From Ophiura sarsii (Eukaryota > Echinodermata > Ophiuroidea > Amphilepidida > Ophiuridae): a DNA stretch of 64,000 nt. The DNA lies in assembly GCA_035610835.1 (NCBI GenBank), contig CM069447.1, forward strand, positions 44,799,893-44,863,892. Direction: 5' to 3'. Made by a program: the position numbers and the translations under genes. The notes under the pieces are model-generated. The model ran no database searches. It was not told the origin of the DNA and was given only the letters and a program-made list of their open reading frames with translations. Of this stretch, positions 11,789 through 26,174 are shown piece after piece; the first letter of the stretch is position 1, and the number at the start of each line of letters is the position of its first letter.

Positions 11789-14268
11789 CTGAGGCAATTG
11801 GTAAATGCTCAATATGACAACTGTCTATAGGAAATAACTCGTGTTCTACACATTGCATAATCTTCTAATTTGGAGAGTGGCAAGATATGTATATAATTGT
11901 TATATACGGTAAAGATAAAGTAAATACGACATTTACATTGTTAGGGACTGGTCATTTTATGCGTGATTATGGCCCGTTTGTATGGTAAATCACTCAATAT
12001 GACAACCGTCTATAGGGAATAACTCGTCTTTTATACATTGCATAATCTTCTAATTTGGAGAGTGGCAAGATATGTATATACTTATCATATATGGTAAAGA
12101 TAAAGTAAATACGACATTTACATTGTTAGGGACTGGTCATTTTATGCGTGATTATGGCCCGTTTATATGGTAAATCACTCAATATGACAACCGTCTATAG
12201 GGAATAACTCGTCTTTTATACATTGCATAATCTTCTAATTTGGAGAGTGGCAAGATATGTATATACTTATCATATATGGTAAAGATAAAGTAAATACGGC
12301 GTGTACATTGTTAGGGACTGGTCATTTCATGCGTGATTATGGCCCATTTATATGGAATGCGCGAGTGTTACATGTAGTCTTACATAGGGTGCAACGGGTG
12401 AAATTCATTATTTAAACTAATTATATGACAGTGGTTTATTATGCAACAATCAATTAAAATCCTTTTTGTTATCGCAATGCGTTTCTTTTTTGATAAGGGA
12501 CCGGTCACAACCGCATTATAGACGCTATAAAGTAATAACTATTGTGTCAATTATTGTAGCGTTGTATTTGCCATGGAATGATTGTATTTTCTTTGCATTT
12601 ACTTAACTTGACGGTTATAATTTATCTTCCGTGTTTAATAAATGCATTAAAAGTACGAAATGCATTGTGACGGACTGGTCATTTTACATGTGGTAGACAG
12701 AGAGAAAGAAAGACAAACAACAACCACCGAAAAAAGTTCAAAAATAAAGAAGAACAAAAACCAAAAGAGAGAAAAAACAAAAACAATATGTGACAAACAG
12801 ATGAATAAAATAAACCAGTAAATGAGCCACGCGAATAACGAAAATGTTATATTAAATACATTATTAAAAACACCATGAGGATTTGAACCCGTGTCTCTGC
12901 CCTTAAGTATGAATATAGGCCAACGCGCTAACCAATTGAGCTAATCGCCCATCTATGCAATATCAAGTCAAATCAAGTGTCATATTATCTTCGGCTTTAG
13001 AAATTAGCACTGATTCACAATACACCTTTCATAGTAACGCCTTATAGCGTATTTATATTCAGAACCATGCCCTCGTACTATCAGAGTATGGACAACCGTT
13101 GCGTTTGTCCATCCATTGAAAAGCATGCACATCGGTCGATTGTCCCCGATAAATAATAGAACTAACTCCTATTATCTATTTAATTTAGACGGACAATCGT
13201 GTACACGCGTGCAATTCAATACGGTCAACCGTGTAACGGTTGTCCATCACCGCGTCATTAGAATTCCAAAGACCGGGTTCGGCGAATTACCTACAATGTA
13301 ATGTTTATACCACTGTGGACGATGCTATTTAATATAATTCTCTTTATTTAGCTTTGGCCTTGTTATTATAATGTTATAAATGTAATAATTCTGTAATAAA
13401 TGATTGCCGCGGTATGCTACGCGAGCAATGTCGTGCGCTGTGTCCGAGTCGCTGGGAGCGATATGCGCGAGGCGTGTCAATCGATGTGCACGAGGAGTGT
13501 CTATCGCTGTGCGCGTGGCGTGTCGAGCGCTGCGCGCGAGACGTATAGATTGTTAATCATGATAGTTAGTTACCATCTCATTGTTCATGTTATTTCTTGG
13601 TAACAAAGTCGAGTGCTATGCTCGAAGTTTATACAAACGCGTAGCGCAAGCTGTAACCAAAGGATGCGCGTGGGATTGGGTCGAGCGCCACGCACGAACC
13701 GTCAAAGTTGTATTTAAATCATATTTTATAATGTTCTCATGTTTATCGGGGTATCAGATGCTTTTTTCAAAATAAATAAGTCAGGCTTCCTTGAATAATA
13801 GGAGCAACTATGCAGGTTTAGGTATTTAATATGACCAGTCCCTAATTCAGTACTGTAGACACCTCTTGATGATGGTATATCAGGAGATTCATAGCATCTC
13901 TATTTACTGAAAATTTGATCAAAAAAGACTTACAAATAAAAAAGTTGTGGCTAAAAATGTAAAATCAGATGATTTTTTTTGGACTTCATTCAGACAATTC
14001 AGGAAAATTGGTGTTGGACCACATAGTCCATTTCTTTGCTAATATCCCACTTTAAGGGACTATTTTCAAGCGCTGATTTTGCAACAAACTTGTGTGGAGA
14101 GCTTGAGCTATCTACTAAGTGATATCCCTCCCCCGCCCCCACCAATCAATGTTGAGGGTCCCAACGACCGTGGAGATGAAACGGTTCCGAACAACATTGA
14201 ATGGGGGGACTGGGGGGTTGATTTCAACGAAGTCCTCAAAGTGGTTCAACAGTTATTTCCGGAATTGT
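11789..14268 (+). repeat. Array unit 6 (2480 bp)
   Basis: Full-length, with A to C at 13808, the same variant as unit 5. Confidence 0.95.
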
Positions 14269-16748
14269 CTGAGGCAATTGGTAAATGCTCAATATGACAA
14301 CTGTCTATAGGAAATAACTCGTGTTCTACACATTGCATAATCTTCTAATTTGGAGAGTGGCAAGATATGTATATAATTGTTATATACGGTAAAGATAAAG
14401 TAAATACGACATTTACATTGTTAGGGACTGGTCATTTTATGCGTGATTATGGCCCGTTTGTATGGTAAATCACTCAATATGACAACCGTCTATAGGGAAT
14501 AACTCGTCTTTTATACATTGCATAATCTTCTAATTTGGAGAGTGGCAAGATATGTATATACTTATCATATATGGTAAAGATAAAGTAAATACGACATTTA
14601 CATTGTTAGGGACTGGTCATTTTATGCGTGATTATGGCCCGTTTATATGGTAAATCACTCAATATGACAACCGTCTATAGGGAATAACTCGTCTTTTATA
14701 CATTGCATAATCTTCTAATTTGGAGAGTGGCAAGATATGTATATACTTATCATATATGGTAAAGATAAAGTAAATACGGCGTGTACATTGTTAGGGACTG
14801 GTCATTTCATGCGTGATTATGGCCCATTTATATGGAATGCGCGAGTGTTACATGTAGTCTTACATAGGGTGCAACGGGTGAAATTCATTATTTAAACTAA
14901 TTATATGACAGTGGTTTATTATGCAACAATCAATTAAAATCCTTTTTGTTATCGCAATGCGTTTCTTTTTTGATAAGGGACCGGTCACAACCGCATTATA
15001 GACGCTATAAAGTAATAACTATTGTGTCAATTATTGTAGCGTTGTATTTGCCATGGAATGATTGTATTTTCTTTGCATTTACTTAACTTGACGGTTATAA
15101 TTTATCTTCCGTGTTTAATAAATGCATTAAAAGTACGAAATGCATTGTGACGGACTGGTCATTTTACATGTGGTAGACAGAGAGAAAGAAAGACAAACAA
15201 CAACCACCGAAAAAAGTTCAAAAATAAAGAAGAACAAAAACCAAAAGAGAGAAAAAACAAAAACAATATGTGACAAACAGATGAATAAAATAAACCAGTA
15301 AATGAGCCACGCGAATAACGAAAATGTTATATTAAATACATTATTAAAAACACCATGAGGATTTGAACCCGTGTCTCTGCCCTTAAGTATGAATATAGGC
15401 CAACGCGCTAACCAATTGAGCTAATCGCCCATCTATGCAATATCAAGTCAAATCAAGTGTCATATTATCTTCGGCTTTAGAAATTAGCACTGATTCACAA
15501 TACACCTTTCATAGTAACGCCTTATAGCGTATTTATATTCAGAACCATGCCCTCGTACTATCAGAGTATGGACAACCGTTGCGTTTGTCCATCCATTGAA
15601 AAGCATGCACATCGGTCGATTGTCCCCGATAAATAATAGAACTAACTCCTATTATCTATTTAATTTAGACGGACAATCGTGTACACGCGTGCAATTCAAT
15701 ACGGTCAACCGTGTAACGGTTGTCCATCACCGCGTCATTAGAATTCCAAAGACCGGGTTCGGCGAATTACCTACAATGTAATGTTTATACCACTGTGGAC
15801 GATGCTATTTAATATAATTCTCTTTATTTAGCTTTGGCCTTGTTATTATAATGTTATAAATGTAATAATTCTGTAATAAATGATTGCCGCGGTATGCTAC
15901 GCGAGCAATGTCGTGCGCTGTGTCCGAGTCGCTGGGAGCGATATGCGCGAGGCGTGTCAATCGATGTGCACGAGGAGTGTCTATCGCTGTGCGCGTGGCG
16001 TGTCGAGCGCTGCGCGCGAGACGTATAGATTGTTAATCATGATAGTTAGTTACCATCTCATTGTTCATGTTATTTCTTGGTAACAAAGTCGAGTGCTATG
16101 CTCGAAGTTTATACAAACGCGTAGCGCAAGCTGTAACCAAAGGATGCGCGTGGGATTGGGTCGAGCGCCACGCACGAACCGTCAAAGTTGTATTTAAATC
16201 ATATTTTATAATGTTCTCATGTTTATCGGGGTATCAGATGCTTTTTTCAAAATAAATAAGTCAGGCTTCCTTGAATAATAGGAGCAAATATGCAGGTTTA
16301 GGTATTTAATATGACCAGTCCCTAATTCAGTACTGTAGACACCTCTTGATGATGGTATATCAGGAGATTCATAGCATCTCTATTTACTGAAAATTTGATC
16401 AAAAAAGACTTACAAATAAAAAAGTTGTGGCTAAAAATGTAAAATCAGATGATTTTTTTTGGACTTCATTCAGACAATTCAGGAAAATTGGTGTTGGACC
16501 ACATAGTCCATTTCTTTGCTAATATCCCACTTTAAGGGACTATTTTCAAGCGCTGATTTTGCAACAAACTTGTGTGGAGAGCTTGAGCTATCTACTAAGT
16601 GATATCCCTCCCCCGCCCCCACCAATCAATGTTGAGGGTCCCAACGACCGTGGAGATGAAACGGTTCCGAACAACATTGAATGGTGGGACTGGGGGGTTG
16701 ATTTCAACGAAGTCCTCAAAGTGGTTCAACAGTTATTTCCGGAATTGT
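14269..16748 (+). repeat. Array unit 7 (2480 bp)
   Basis: Full-length, with G to T at 16685, shared only with unit 9. First half of a duplicated dimer. Confidence 0.95.
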
Positions 16749-18981
16749 CTGAGGCAATTGGTAAATGCTCAATATGACAACTGTCTATAGGAAATAACTC
16801 GTGTTCTACACATTGCATAATCTTCTAATTTGGAGAGTGGCAAGATATGTATATAATTGTTATATACGGTAAAGATAAAGTAAATACGACATTTACATTG
16901 TTAGGGACTGGTCATTTTATGCGTGATTATGGCCCGTTTGTATGGTAAATCACTCAATATGACAACCGTCTATAGGGAATAACTCGTCTTTTATACATTG
17001 CATAATCTTCTAATTTGGAGAGTGGCAAGATATGTATATACTTATCATATATGGTAAAGATAAAGTAAATACGACATTTACATTGTTAGGGACTGGTCAT
17101 TTTATGCGTGATTATGGCCCGTTTATATGGTAAATCACTCAATATGACAACCGTCTATAGGGAATAACTCGTCTTTTATACATTGCATAATCTTCTAATT
17201 TGGAGAGTGGCAAGATATGTATATACTTATCATATATGGTAAAGATAAAGTAAATACGGCGTGTACATTGTTAGGGACTGGTCATTTCATGCGTGATTAT
17301 GGCCCATTTATATGGAATGCGCGAGTGTTACATGTAGTCTTACATAGGGTGCAACGGGTGAAATTCATTATTTAAACTAATTATATGACAGTGGTTTATT
17401 ATGCAACAATCAATTAAAATCCTTTTTGTTATCGCAATGCGTTTCTTTTTTGATAAGGGACCGGTCACAACCGCATTATAGACGCTATAAAGTAATAACT
17501 ATTGTGTCAATTATTGTAGCGTTGTATTTGCCATGGAATGATTGTATTTTCTTTGCATTTACTTAACTTGACGGTTATAATTTATCTTCCGTGTTTAATA
17601 AATGCATTAAAAGTACGAAATGCATTGTGACGGACTGGTCATTTTACATGTGGTAGACAGAGAGAAAGAAAGACAAACAACAACCACCGAAAAAAGTTCA
17701 AAAATAAAGAAGAACAAAAACCAAAAGAGAGAAAAAACAAAAACAATATGTGACAAACAGATGAATAAAATAAACCAGTAAATGAGCCACGCGAATAACG
17801 AAAATGTTATATTAAATACATTATTAAAAACACCATGAGGATTTGAACCCGTGTCTCTGCCCTTAAGTATGAATATAGGCCAACGCGCTAACCAATTGAG
17901 CTAATCGCCCATCTATGCAATATCAAGTCAAATCAAGTGTCATATTATCTTCGGCTTTAGAAATTAGCACTGATTCACAATACACCTTTCATAGTAACGC
18001 CTTATAGCGTATTTATATTCAGAACCATGCCCTCGTACTATCAGAGTATGGACAACCGTTGCGTTTGTCCATCCATTGAAAAGCATGCACATCGGTCGAT
18101 TGTCCCCGATAAATAATAGAACTAACTCCTATTATCTATTTAATTTAGACGGACAATCGTGTACACGCGTGCAATTCAATACGGTCAACCGTGTAACGGT
18201 TGTCCATCACCGCGTCATTAGAATTCCAAAGACCGGGTTCGGCGAATTACCTACAATGTAATGTTTATACCACTGTGGACGATGCTATTTAATATAATTC
18301 TCTTTATTTAGCTTTGGCCTTGTTATTATAATGTTATAAATGTAATAATTCTGTAATAAATGATTGCCGCGGTATGCTACGCGAGCAATGTCGTGCGCTG
18401 TGTCCGAGTCGCTGGGAGCGATATGCGCGAGGCGTGTCAATCGATGTGCACGAGGAGTGTCTATCGCTGTGCGCGTGGCGTGTCGAGCGCTGCGCGCGAG
18501 ACGTATAGATTGTTAATCATGATAGTTAGATTGTTAATCATGATAGTTAGTTACCATCTCATTGTTCATGTTATTTCTTGGTAACAAAGTCGAGTGCTAT
18601 GCTCGAAGTTTATACAAACGCGTAGCGCAAGCTGTAACCAAAGGATGCGCGTGGGATTGGGTCGAGCGCCACGCACGAACCGTCAAAGTTGTATTTAAAT
18701 CATATTTTATAATGTTCTCATGTTTATCGGGGTATCAGATGCTTTTTTCAAAATAAATAAGTCAGGCTTCCTTGAATAATAGGAGCAAATATGCAGGTTT
18801 AGGTATTTAATATGACCAGTCCCTAATTCAGTACTGTAGACACCTCTTGATGATGGTATATCAGGAGATTCATAGCATCTCTATTTACTGAAAATTTGAT
18901 CAAAAAAGACTTACAAATAAAAAAGTTGTGGCTAAAAATGTAAAATCAGATGATTTTTTTTGGACTTCATTCAGACATTGT
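16749..18981 (+). repeat. Array unit 8 (2233 bp, module deleted)
   Basis: Carries a 21-bp tandem duplication (18508-18549) and lacks 268 bp of the inverted-repeat module, with junction CAGACA/TTGTCTG near 18973-18985. Same structure as unit 10. Confidence 0.95.
18508..18549 (+). repeat. 21-bp tandem duplication in unit 8
   Basis: GATTGTTAATCATGATAGTT plus A is present twice in direct succession, against once in standard units. The identical duplication is found at 23221-23262 in unit 10. Confidence 0.95.
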
Positions 18982-21461
18982 CTGAGGCAATTGGTAAATG
19001 CTCAATATGACAACTGTCTATAGGAAATAACTCGTGTTCTACACATTGCATAATCTTCTAATTTGGAGAGTGGCAAGATATGTATATAATTGTTATATAC
19101 GGTAAAGATAAAGTAAATACGACATTTACATTGTTAGGGACTGGTCATTTTATGCGTGATTATGGCCCGTTTGTATGGTAAATCACTCAATATGACAACC
19201 GTCTATAGGGAATAACTCGTCTTTTATACATTGCATAATCTTCTAATTTGGAGAGTGGCAAGATATGTATATACTTATCATATATGGTAAAGATAAAGTA
19301 AATACGACATTTACATTGTTAGGGACTGGTCATTTTATGCGTGATTATGGCCCGTTTATATGGTAAATCACTCAATATGACAACCGTCTATAGGGAATAA
19401 CTCGTCTTTTATACATTGCATAATCTTCTAATTTGGAGAGTGGCAAGATATGTATATACTTATCATATATGGTAAAGATAAAGTAAATACGGCGTGTACA
19501 TTGTTAGGGACTGGTCATTTCATGCGTGATTATGGCCCATTTATATGGAATGCGCGAGTGTTACATGTAGTCTTACATAGGGTGCAACGGGTGAAATTCA
19601 TTATTTAAACTAATTATATGACAGTGGTTTATTATGCAACAATCAATTAAAATCCTTTTTGTTATCGCAATGCGTTTCTTTTTTGATAAGGGACCGGTCA
19701 CAACCGCATTATAGACGCTATAAAGTAATAACTATTGTGTCAATTATTGTAGCGTTGTATTTGCCATGGAATGATTGTATTTTCTTTGCATTTACTTAAC
19801 TTGACGGTTATAATTTATCTTCCGTGTTTAATAAATGCATTAAAAGTACGAAATGCATTGTGACGGACTGGTCATTTTACATGTGGTAGACAGAGAGAAA
19901 GAAAGACAAACAACAACCACCGAAAAAAGTTCAAAAATAAAGAAGAACAAAAACCAAAAGAGAGAAAAAACAAAAACAATATGTGACAAACAGATGAATA
20001 AAATAAACCAGTAAATGAGCCACGCGAATAACGAAAATGTTATATTAAATACATTATTAAAAACACCATGAGGATTTGAACCCGTGTCTCTGCCCTTAAG
20101 TATGAATATAGGCCAACGCGCTAACCAATTGAGCTAATCGCCCATCTATGCAATATCAAGTCAAATCAAGTGTCATATTATCTTCGGCTTTAGAAATTAG
20201 CACTGATTCACAATACACCTTTCATAGTAACGCCTTATAGCGTATTTATATTCAGAACCATGCCCTCGTACTATCAGAGTATGGACAACCGTTGCGTTTG
20301 TCCATCCATTGAAAAGCATGCACATCGGTCGATTGTCCCCGATAAATAATAGAACTAACTCCTATTATCTATTTAATTTAGACGGACAATCGTGTACACG
20401 CGTGCAATTCAATACGGTCAACCGTGTAACGGTTGTCCATCACCGCGTCATTAGAATTCCAAAGACCGGGTTCGGCGAATTACCTACAATGTAATGTTTA
20501 TACCACTGTGGACGATGCTATTTAATATAATTCTCTTTATTTAGCTTTGGCCTTGTTATTATAATGTTATAAATGTAATAATTCTGTAATAAATGATTGC
20601 CGCGGTATGCTACGCGAGCAATGTCGTGCGCTGTGTCCGAGTCGCTGGGAGCGATATGCGCGAGGCGTGTCAATCGATGTGCACGAGGAGTGTCTATCGC
20701 TGTGCGCGTGGCGTGTCGAGCGCTGCGCGCGAGACGTATAGATTGTTAATCATGATAGTTAGTTACCATCTCATTGTTCATGTTATTTCTTGGTAACAAA
20801 GTCGAGTGCTATGCTCGAAGTTTATACAAACGCGTAGCGCAAGCTGTAACCAAAGGATGCGCGTGGGATTGGGTCGAGCGCCACGCACGAACCGTCAAAG
20901 TTGTATTTAAATCATATTTTATAATGTTCTCATGTTTATCGGGGTATCAGATGCTTTTTTCAAAATAAATAAGTCAGGCTTCCTTGAATAATAGGAGCAA
21001 ATATGCAGGTTTAGGTATTTAATATGACCAGTCCCTAATTCAGTACTGTAGACACCTCTTGATGATGGTATATCAGGAGATTCATAGCATCTCTATTTAC
21101 TGAAAATTTGATCAAAAAAGACTTACAAATAAAAAAGTTGTGGCTAAAAATGTAAAATCAGATGATTTTTTTTGGACTTCATTCAGACAATTCAGGAAAA
21201 TTGGTGTTGGACCACATAGTCCATTTCTTTGCTAATATCCCACTTTAAGGGACTATTTTCAAGCGCTGATTTTGCAACAAACTTGTGTGGAGAGCTTGAG
21301 CTATCTACTAAGTGATATCCCTCCCCCGCCCCCACCAATCAATGTTGAGGGTCCCAACGACCGTGGAGATGAAACGGTTCCGAACAACATTGAATGGTGG
21401 GACTGGGGGGTTGATTTCAACGAAGTCCTCAAAGTGGTTCAACAGTTATTTCCGGAATTGT
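18982..21461 (+). repeat. Array unit 9 (2480 bp)
   Basis: Full-length, with G to T at 21398, exactly 4713 bp after the same variant in unit 7. Confidence 0.95.
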
Positions 21462-23694
21462 CTGAGGCAATTGGTAAATGCTCAATATGACAACTGTCTA
21501 TAGGAAATAACTCGTGTTCTACACATTGCATAATCTTCTAATTTGGAGAGTGGCAAGATATGTATATAATTGTTATATACGGTAAAGATAAAGTAAATAC
21601 GACATTTACATTGTTAGGGACTGGTCATTTTATGCGTGATTATGGCCCGTTTGTATGGTAAATCACTCAATATGACAACCGTCTATAGGGAATAACTCGT
21701 CTTTTATACATTGCATAATCTTCTAATTTGGAGAGTGGCAAGATATGTATATACTTATCATATATGGTAAAGATAAAGTAAATACGACATTTACATTGTT
21801 AGGGACTGGTCATTTTATGCGTGATTATGGCCCGTTTATATGGTAAATCACTCAATATGACAACCGTCTATAGGGAATAACTCGTCTTTTATACATTGCA
21901 TAATCTTCTAATTTGGAGAGTGGCAAGATATGTATATACTTATCATATATGGTAAAGATAAAGTAAATACGGCGTGTACATTGTTAGGGACTGGTCATTT
22001 CATGCGTGATTATGGCCCATTTATATGGAATGCGCGAGTGTTACATGTAGTCTTACATAGGGTGCAACGGGTGAAATTCATTATTTAAACTAATTATATG
22101 ACAGTGGTTTATTATGCAACAATCAATTAAAATCCTTTTTGTTATCGCAATGCGTTTCTTTTTTGATAAGGGACCGGTCACAACCGCATTATAGACGCTA
22201 TAAAGTAATAACTATTGTGTCAATTATTGTAGCGTTGTATTTGCCATGGAATGATTGTATTTTCTTTGCATTTACTTAACTTGACGGTTATAATTTATCT
22301 TCCGTGTTTAATAAATGCATTAAAAGTACGAAATGCATTGTGACGGACTGGTCATTTTACATGTGGTAGACAGAGAGAAAGAAAGACAAACAACAACCAC
22401 CGAAAAAAGTTCAAAAATAAAGAAGAACAAAAACCAAAAGAGAGAAAAAACAAAAACAATATGTGACAAACAGATGAATAAAATAAACCAGTAAATGAGC
22501 CACGCGAATAACGAAAATGTTATATTAAATACATTATTAAAAACACCATGAGGATTTGAACCCGTGTCTCTGCCCTTAAGTATGAATATAGGCCAACGCG
22601 CTAACCAATTGAGCTAATCGCCCATCTATGCAATATCAAGTCAAATCAAGTGTCATATTATCTTCGGCTTTAGAAATTAGCACTGATTCACAATACACCT
22701 TTCATAGTAACGCCTTATAGCGTATTTATATTCAGAACCATGCCCTCGTACTATCAGAGTATGGACAACCGTTGCGTTTGTCCATCCATTGAAAAGCATG
22801 CACATCGGTCGATTGTCCCCGATAAATAATAGAACTAACTCCTATTATCTATTTAATTTAGACGGACAATCGTGTACACGCGTGCAATTCAATACGGTCA
22901 ACCGTGTAACGGTTGTCCATCACCGCGTCATTAGAATTCCAAAGACCGGGTTCGGCGAATTACCTACAATGTAATGTTTATACCACTGTGGACGATGCTA
23001 TTTAATATAATTCTCTTTATTTAGCTTTGGCCTTGTTATTATAATGTTATAAATGTAATAATTCTGTAATAAATGATTGCCGCGGTATGCTACGCGAGCA
23101 ATGTCGTGCGCTGTGTCCGAGTCGCTGGGAGCGATATGCGCGAGGCGTGTCAATCGATGTGCACGAGGAGTGTCTATCGCTGTGCGCGTGGCGTGTCGAG
23201 CGCTGCGCGCGAGACGTATAGATTGTTAATCATGATAGTTAGATTGTTAATCATGATAGTTAGTTACCATCTCATTGTTCATGTTATTTCTTGGTAACAA
23301 AGTCGAGTGCTATGCTCGAAGTTTATACAAACGCGTAGCGCAAGCTGTAACCAAAGGATGCGCGTGGGATTGGGTCGAGCGCCACGCACGAACCGTCAAA
23401 GTTGTATTTAAATCATATTTTATAATGTTCTCATGTTTATCGGGGTATCAGATGCTTTTTTCAAAATAAATAAGTCAGGCTTCCTTGAATAATAGGAGCA
23501 AATATGCAGGTTTAGGTATTTAATATGACCAGTCCCTAATTCAGTACTGTAGACACCTCTTGATGATGGTATATCAGGAGATTCATAGCATCTCTATTTA
23601 CTGAAAATTTGATCAAAAAAGACTTACAAATAAAAAAGTTGTGGCTAAAAATGTAAAATCAGATGATTTTTTTTGGACTTCATTCAGACATTGT
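21462..23694 (+). repeat. Array unit 10 (2233 bp, module deleted)
   Basis: Carries the same 21-bp duplication (23221-23262) and the same 268-bp deletion as unit 8, 4713 bp downstream. Confidence 0.95.
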
Positions 23695-26174
23695 CTGAGG
23701 CAATTGGTAAATGCTCAATATGACAACTGTCTATAGGAAATAACTCGTGTTCTACACATTGCATAATCTTCTAATTTGGAGAGTGGCAAGATATGTATAT
23801 AATTGTTATATACGGTAAAGATAAAGTAAATACGACATTTACATTGTTAGGGACTGGTCATTTTATGCGTGATTATGGCCCGTTTGTATGGTAAATCACT
23901 CAATATGACAACCGTCTATAGGGAATAACTCGTCTTTTATACATTGCATAATCTTCTAATTTGGAGAGTGGCAAGATATGTATATACTTATCATATATGG
24001 TAAAGATAAAGTAAATACGACATTTACATTGTTAGGGACTGGTCATTTTATGCGTGATTATGGCCCGTTTATATGGTAAATCACTCAATATGACAACCGT
24101 CTATAGGGAATAACTCGTCTTTTATACATTGCATAATCTTCTAATTTGGAGAGTGGCAAGATATGTATATACTTATCATATATGGTAAAGATAAAGTAAA
24201 TACGGCGTGTACATTGTTAGGGACTGGTCATTTCATGCGTGATTATGGCCCATTTATATGGAATGCGCGAGTGTTACATGTAGTCTTACATAGGGTGCAA
24301 CGGGTGAAATTCATTATTTAAACTAATTATATGACAGTGGTTTATTATGCAACAATCAATTAAAATCCTTTTTGTTATCGCAATGCGTTTCTTTTTTGAT
24401 AAGGGACCGGTCACAACCGCATTATAGACGCTATAAAGTAATAACTATTGTGTCAATTATTGTAGCGTTGTATTTGCCATGGAATGATTGTATTTTCTTT
24501 GCATTTACTTAACTTGACGGTTATAATTTATCTTCCGTGTTTAATAAATGCATTAAAAGTACGAAATGCATTGTGACGGACTGGTCATTTTACATGTGGT
24601 AGACAGAGAGAAAGAAAGACAAACAACAACCACCGAAAAAAGTTCAAAAATAAAGAAGAACAAAAACCAAAAGAGAGAAAAAACAAAAACAATATGTGAC
24701 AAACAGATGAATAAAATAAACCAGTAAATGAGCCACGCGAATAACGAAAATGTTATATTAAATACATTATTAAAAACACCATGAGGATTTGAACCCGTGT
24801 CTCTGCCCTTAAGTATGAATATAGGCCAACGCGCTAACCAATTGAGCTAATCGCCCATCTATGCAATATCAAGTCAAATCAAGTGTCATATTATCTTCGG
24901 CTTTAGAAATTAGCACTGATTCACAATACACCTTTCATAGTAACGCCTTATAGCGTATTTATATTCAGAACCATGCCCTCGTACTATCAGAGTATGGACA
25001 ACCGTTGCGTTTGTCCATCCATTGAAAAGCATGCACATCGGTCGATTGTCCCCGATAAATAATAGAACTAACTCCTATTATCTATTTAATTTAGACGGAC
25101 AATCGTGTACACGCGTGCAATTCAATACGGTCAACCGTGTAACGGTTGTCCATCACCGCGTCATTAGAATTCCAAAGACCGGGTTCGGCGAATTACCTAC
25201 AATGTAATGTTTATACCACTGTGGACGATGCTATTTAATATAATTCTCTTTATTTAGCTTTGGCCTTGTTATTATAATGTTATAAATGTAATAATTCTGT
25301 AATAAATGATTGCCGCGGTATGCTACGCGAGCAATGTCGTGCGCTGTGTCCGAGTCGCTGGGAGCGATATGCGCGAGGCGTGTCAATCGATGTGCACGAG
25401 GAGTGTCTATCGCTGTGCGCGTGGCGTGTCGAGCGCTGCGCGCGAGACGTATAGATTGTTAATCATGATAGTTAGTTACCATCTCATTGTTCATGTTATT
25501 TCTTGGTAACAAAGTCGAGTGCTATGCTCGAAGTTTATACAAACGCGTAGCGCAAGCTGTAACCAAAGGATGCGCGTGGGATTGGGTCGAGCGCCACGCA
25601 CGAACCGTCAAAGTTGTATTTAAATCATATTTTATAATGTTCTCATGTTTATCGGGGTATCAGATGCTTTTTTCAAAATAAATAAGTCAGGCTTCCTTGA
25701 ATAATAGGAGCAAATATGCAGGTTTAGGTATTTAATATGACCAGTCCCTAATTCAGTACTGTAGACACCTCTTGATGATGGTATATCAGGAGATTCATAG
25801 CATCTCTATTTACTGAAAATTTGATCAAAAAAGACTTACAAATAAAAAAGTTGTGGCTAAAAATGTAAAATCAGATGATTTTTTTTGGACTTCATTCAGA
25901 CAATTCAGGAAAATTGGTGTTGGACCACATAGTCCATTTCTTTGCTAATATCCCACTTTAAGGGACTATTTTCAAGCGCTGATTTTGCAACAAACTTGTG
26001 TGGAGAGCTTGAGCTATCTACTAAGTGATATCCCTCCCCCGCCCCCACCAATCAATGTTGAGGGTCCCAACGACCGTGGAGATGAAACGGTTCCGAACAA
26101 CATTGAATGGGGGGACTGGGGGGTTGATTTCAACGAAGTCCTCAAAGTGGTTCAACAGTTATTTCCGGAATTGT
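23695..26174 (+). repeat. Array unit 11 (2480 bp)
   Basis: Full-length consensus unit. Confidence 0.95.

Larger units (their letters stand above)
14269..18981 (+). repeat. 4713-bp dimer, first copy (units 7+8)
   Basis: A 2480-bp unit with the G to T variant followed by a 2233-bp module-less unit. The pair is repeated immediately downstream with all three diagnostic changes at a constant 4713-bp offset, so it was duplicated as one block. Confidence 0.9.
18982..23694 (+). repeat. 4713-bp dimer, second copy (units 9+10)
   Basis: Second copy of the dimer, directly abutting the first. It reproduces the G to T variant, the 21-bp duplication and the 268-bp deletion. Confidence 0.9.
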
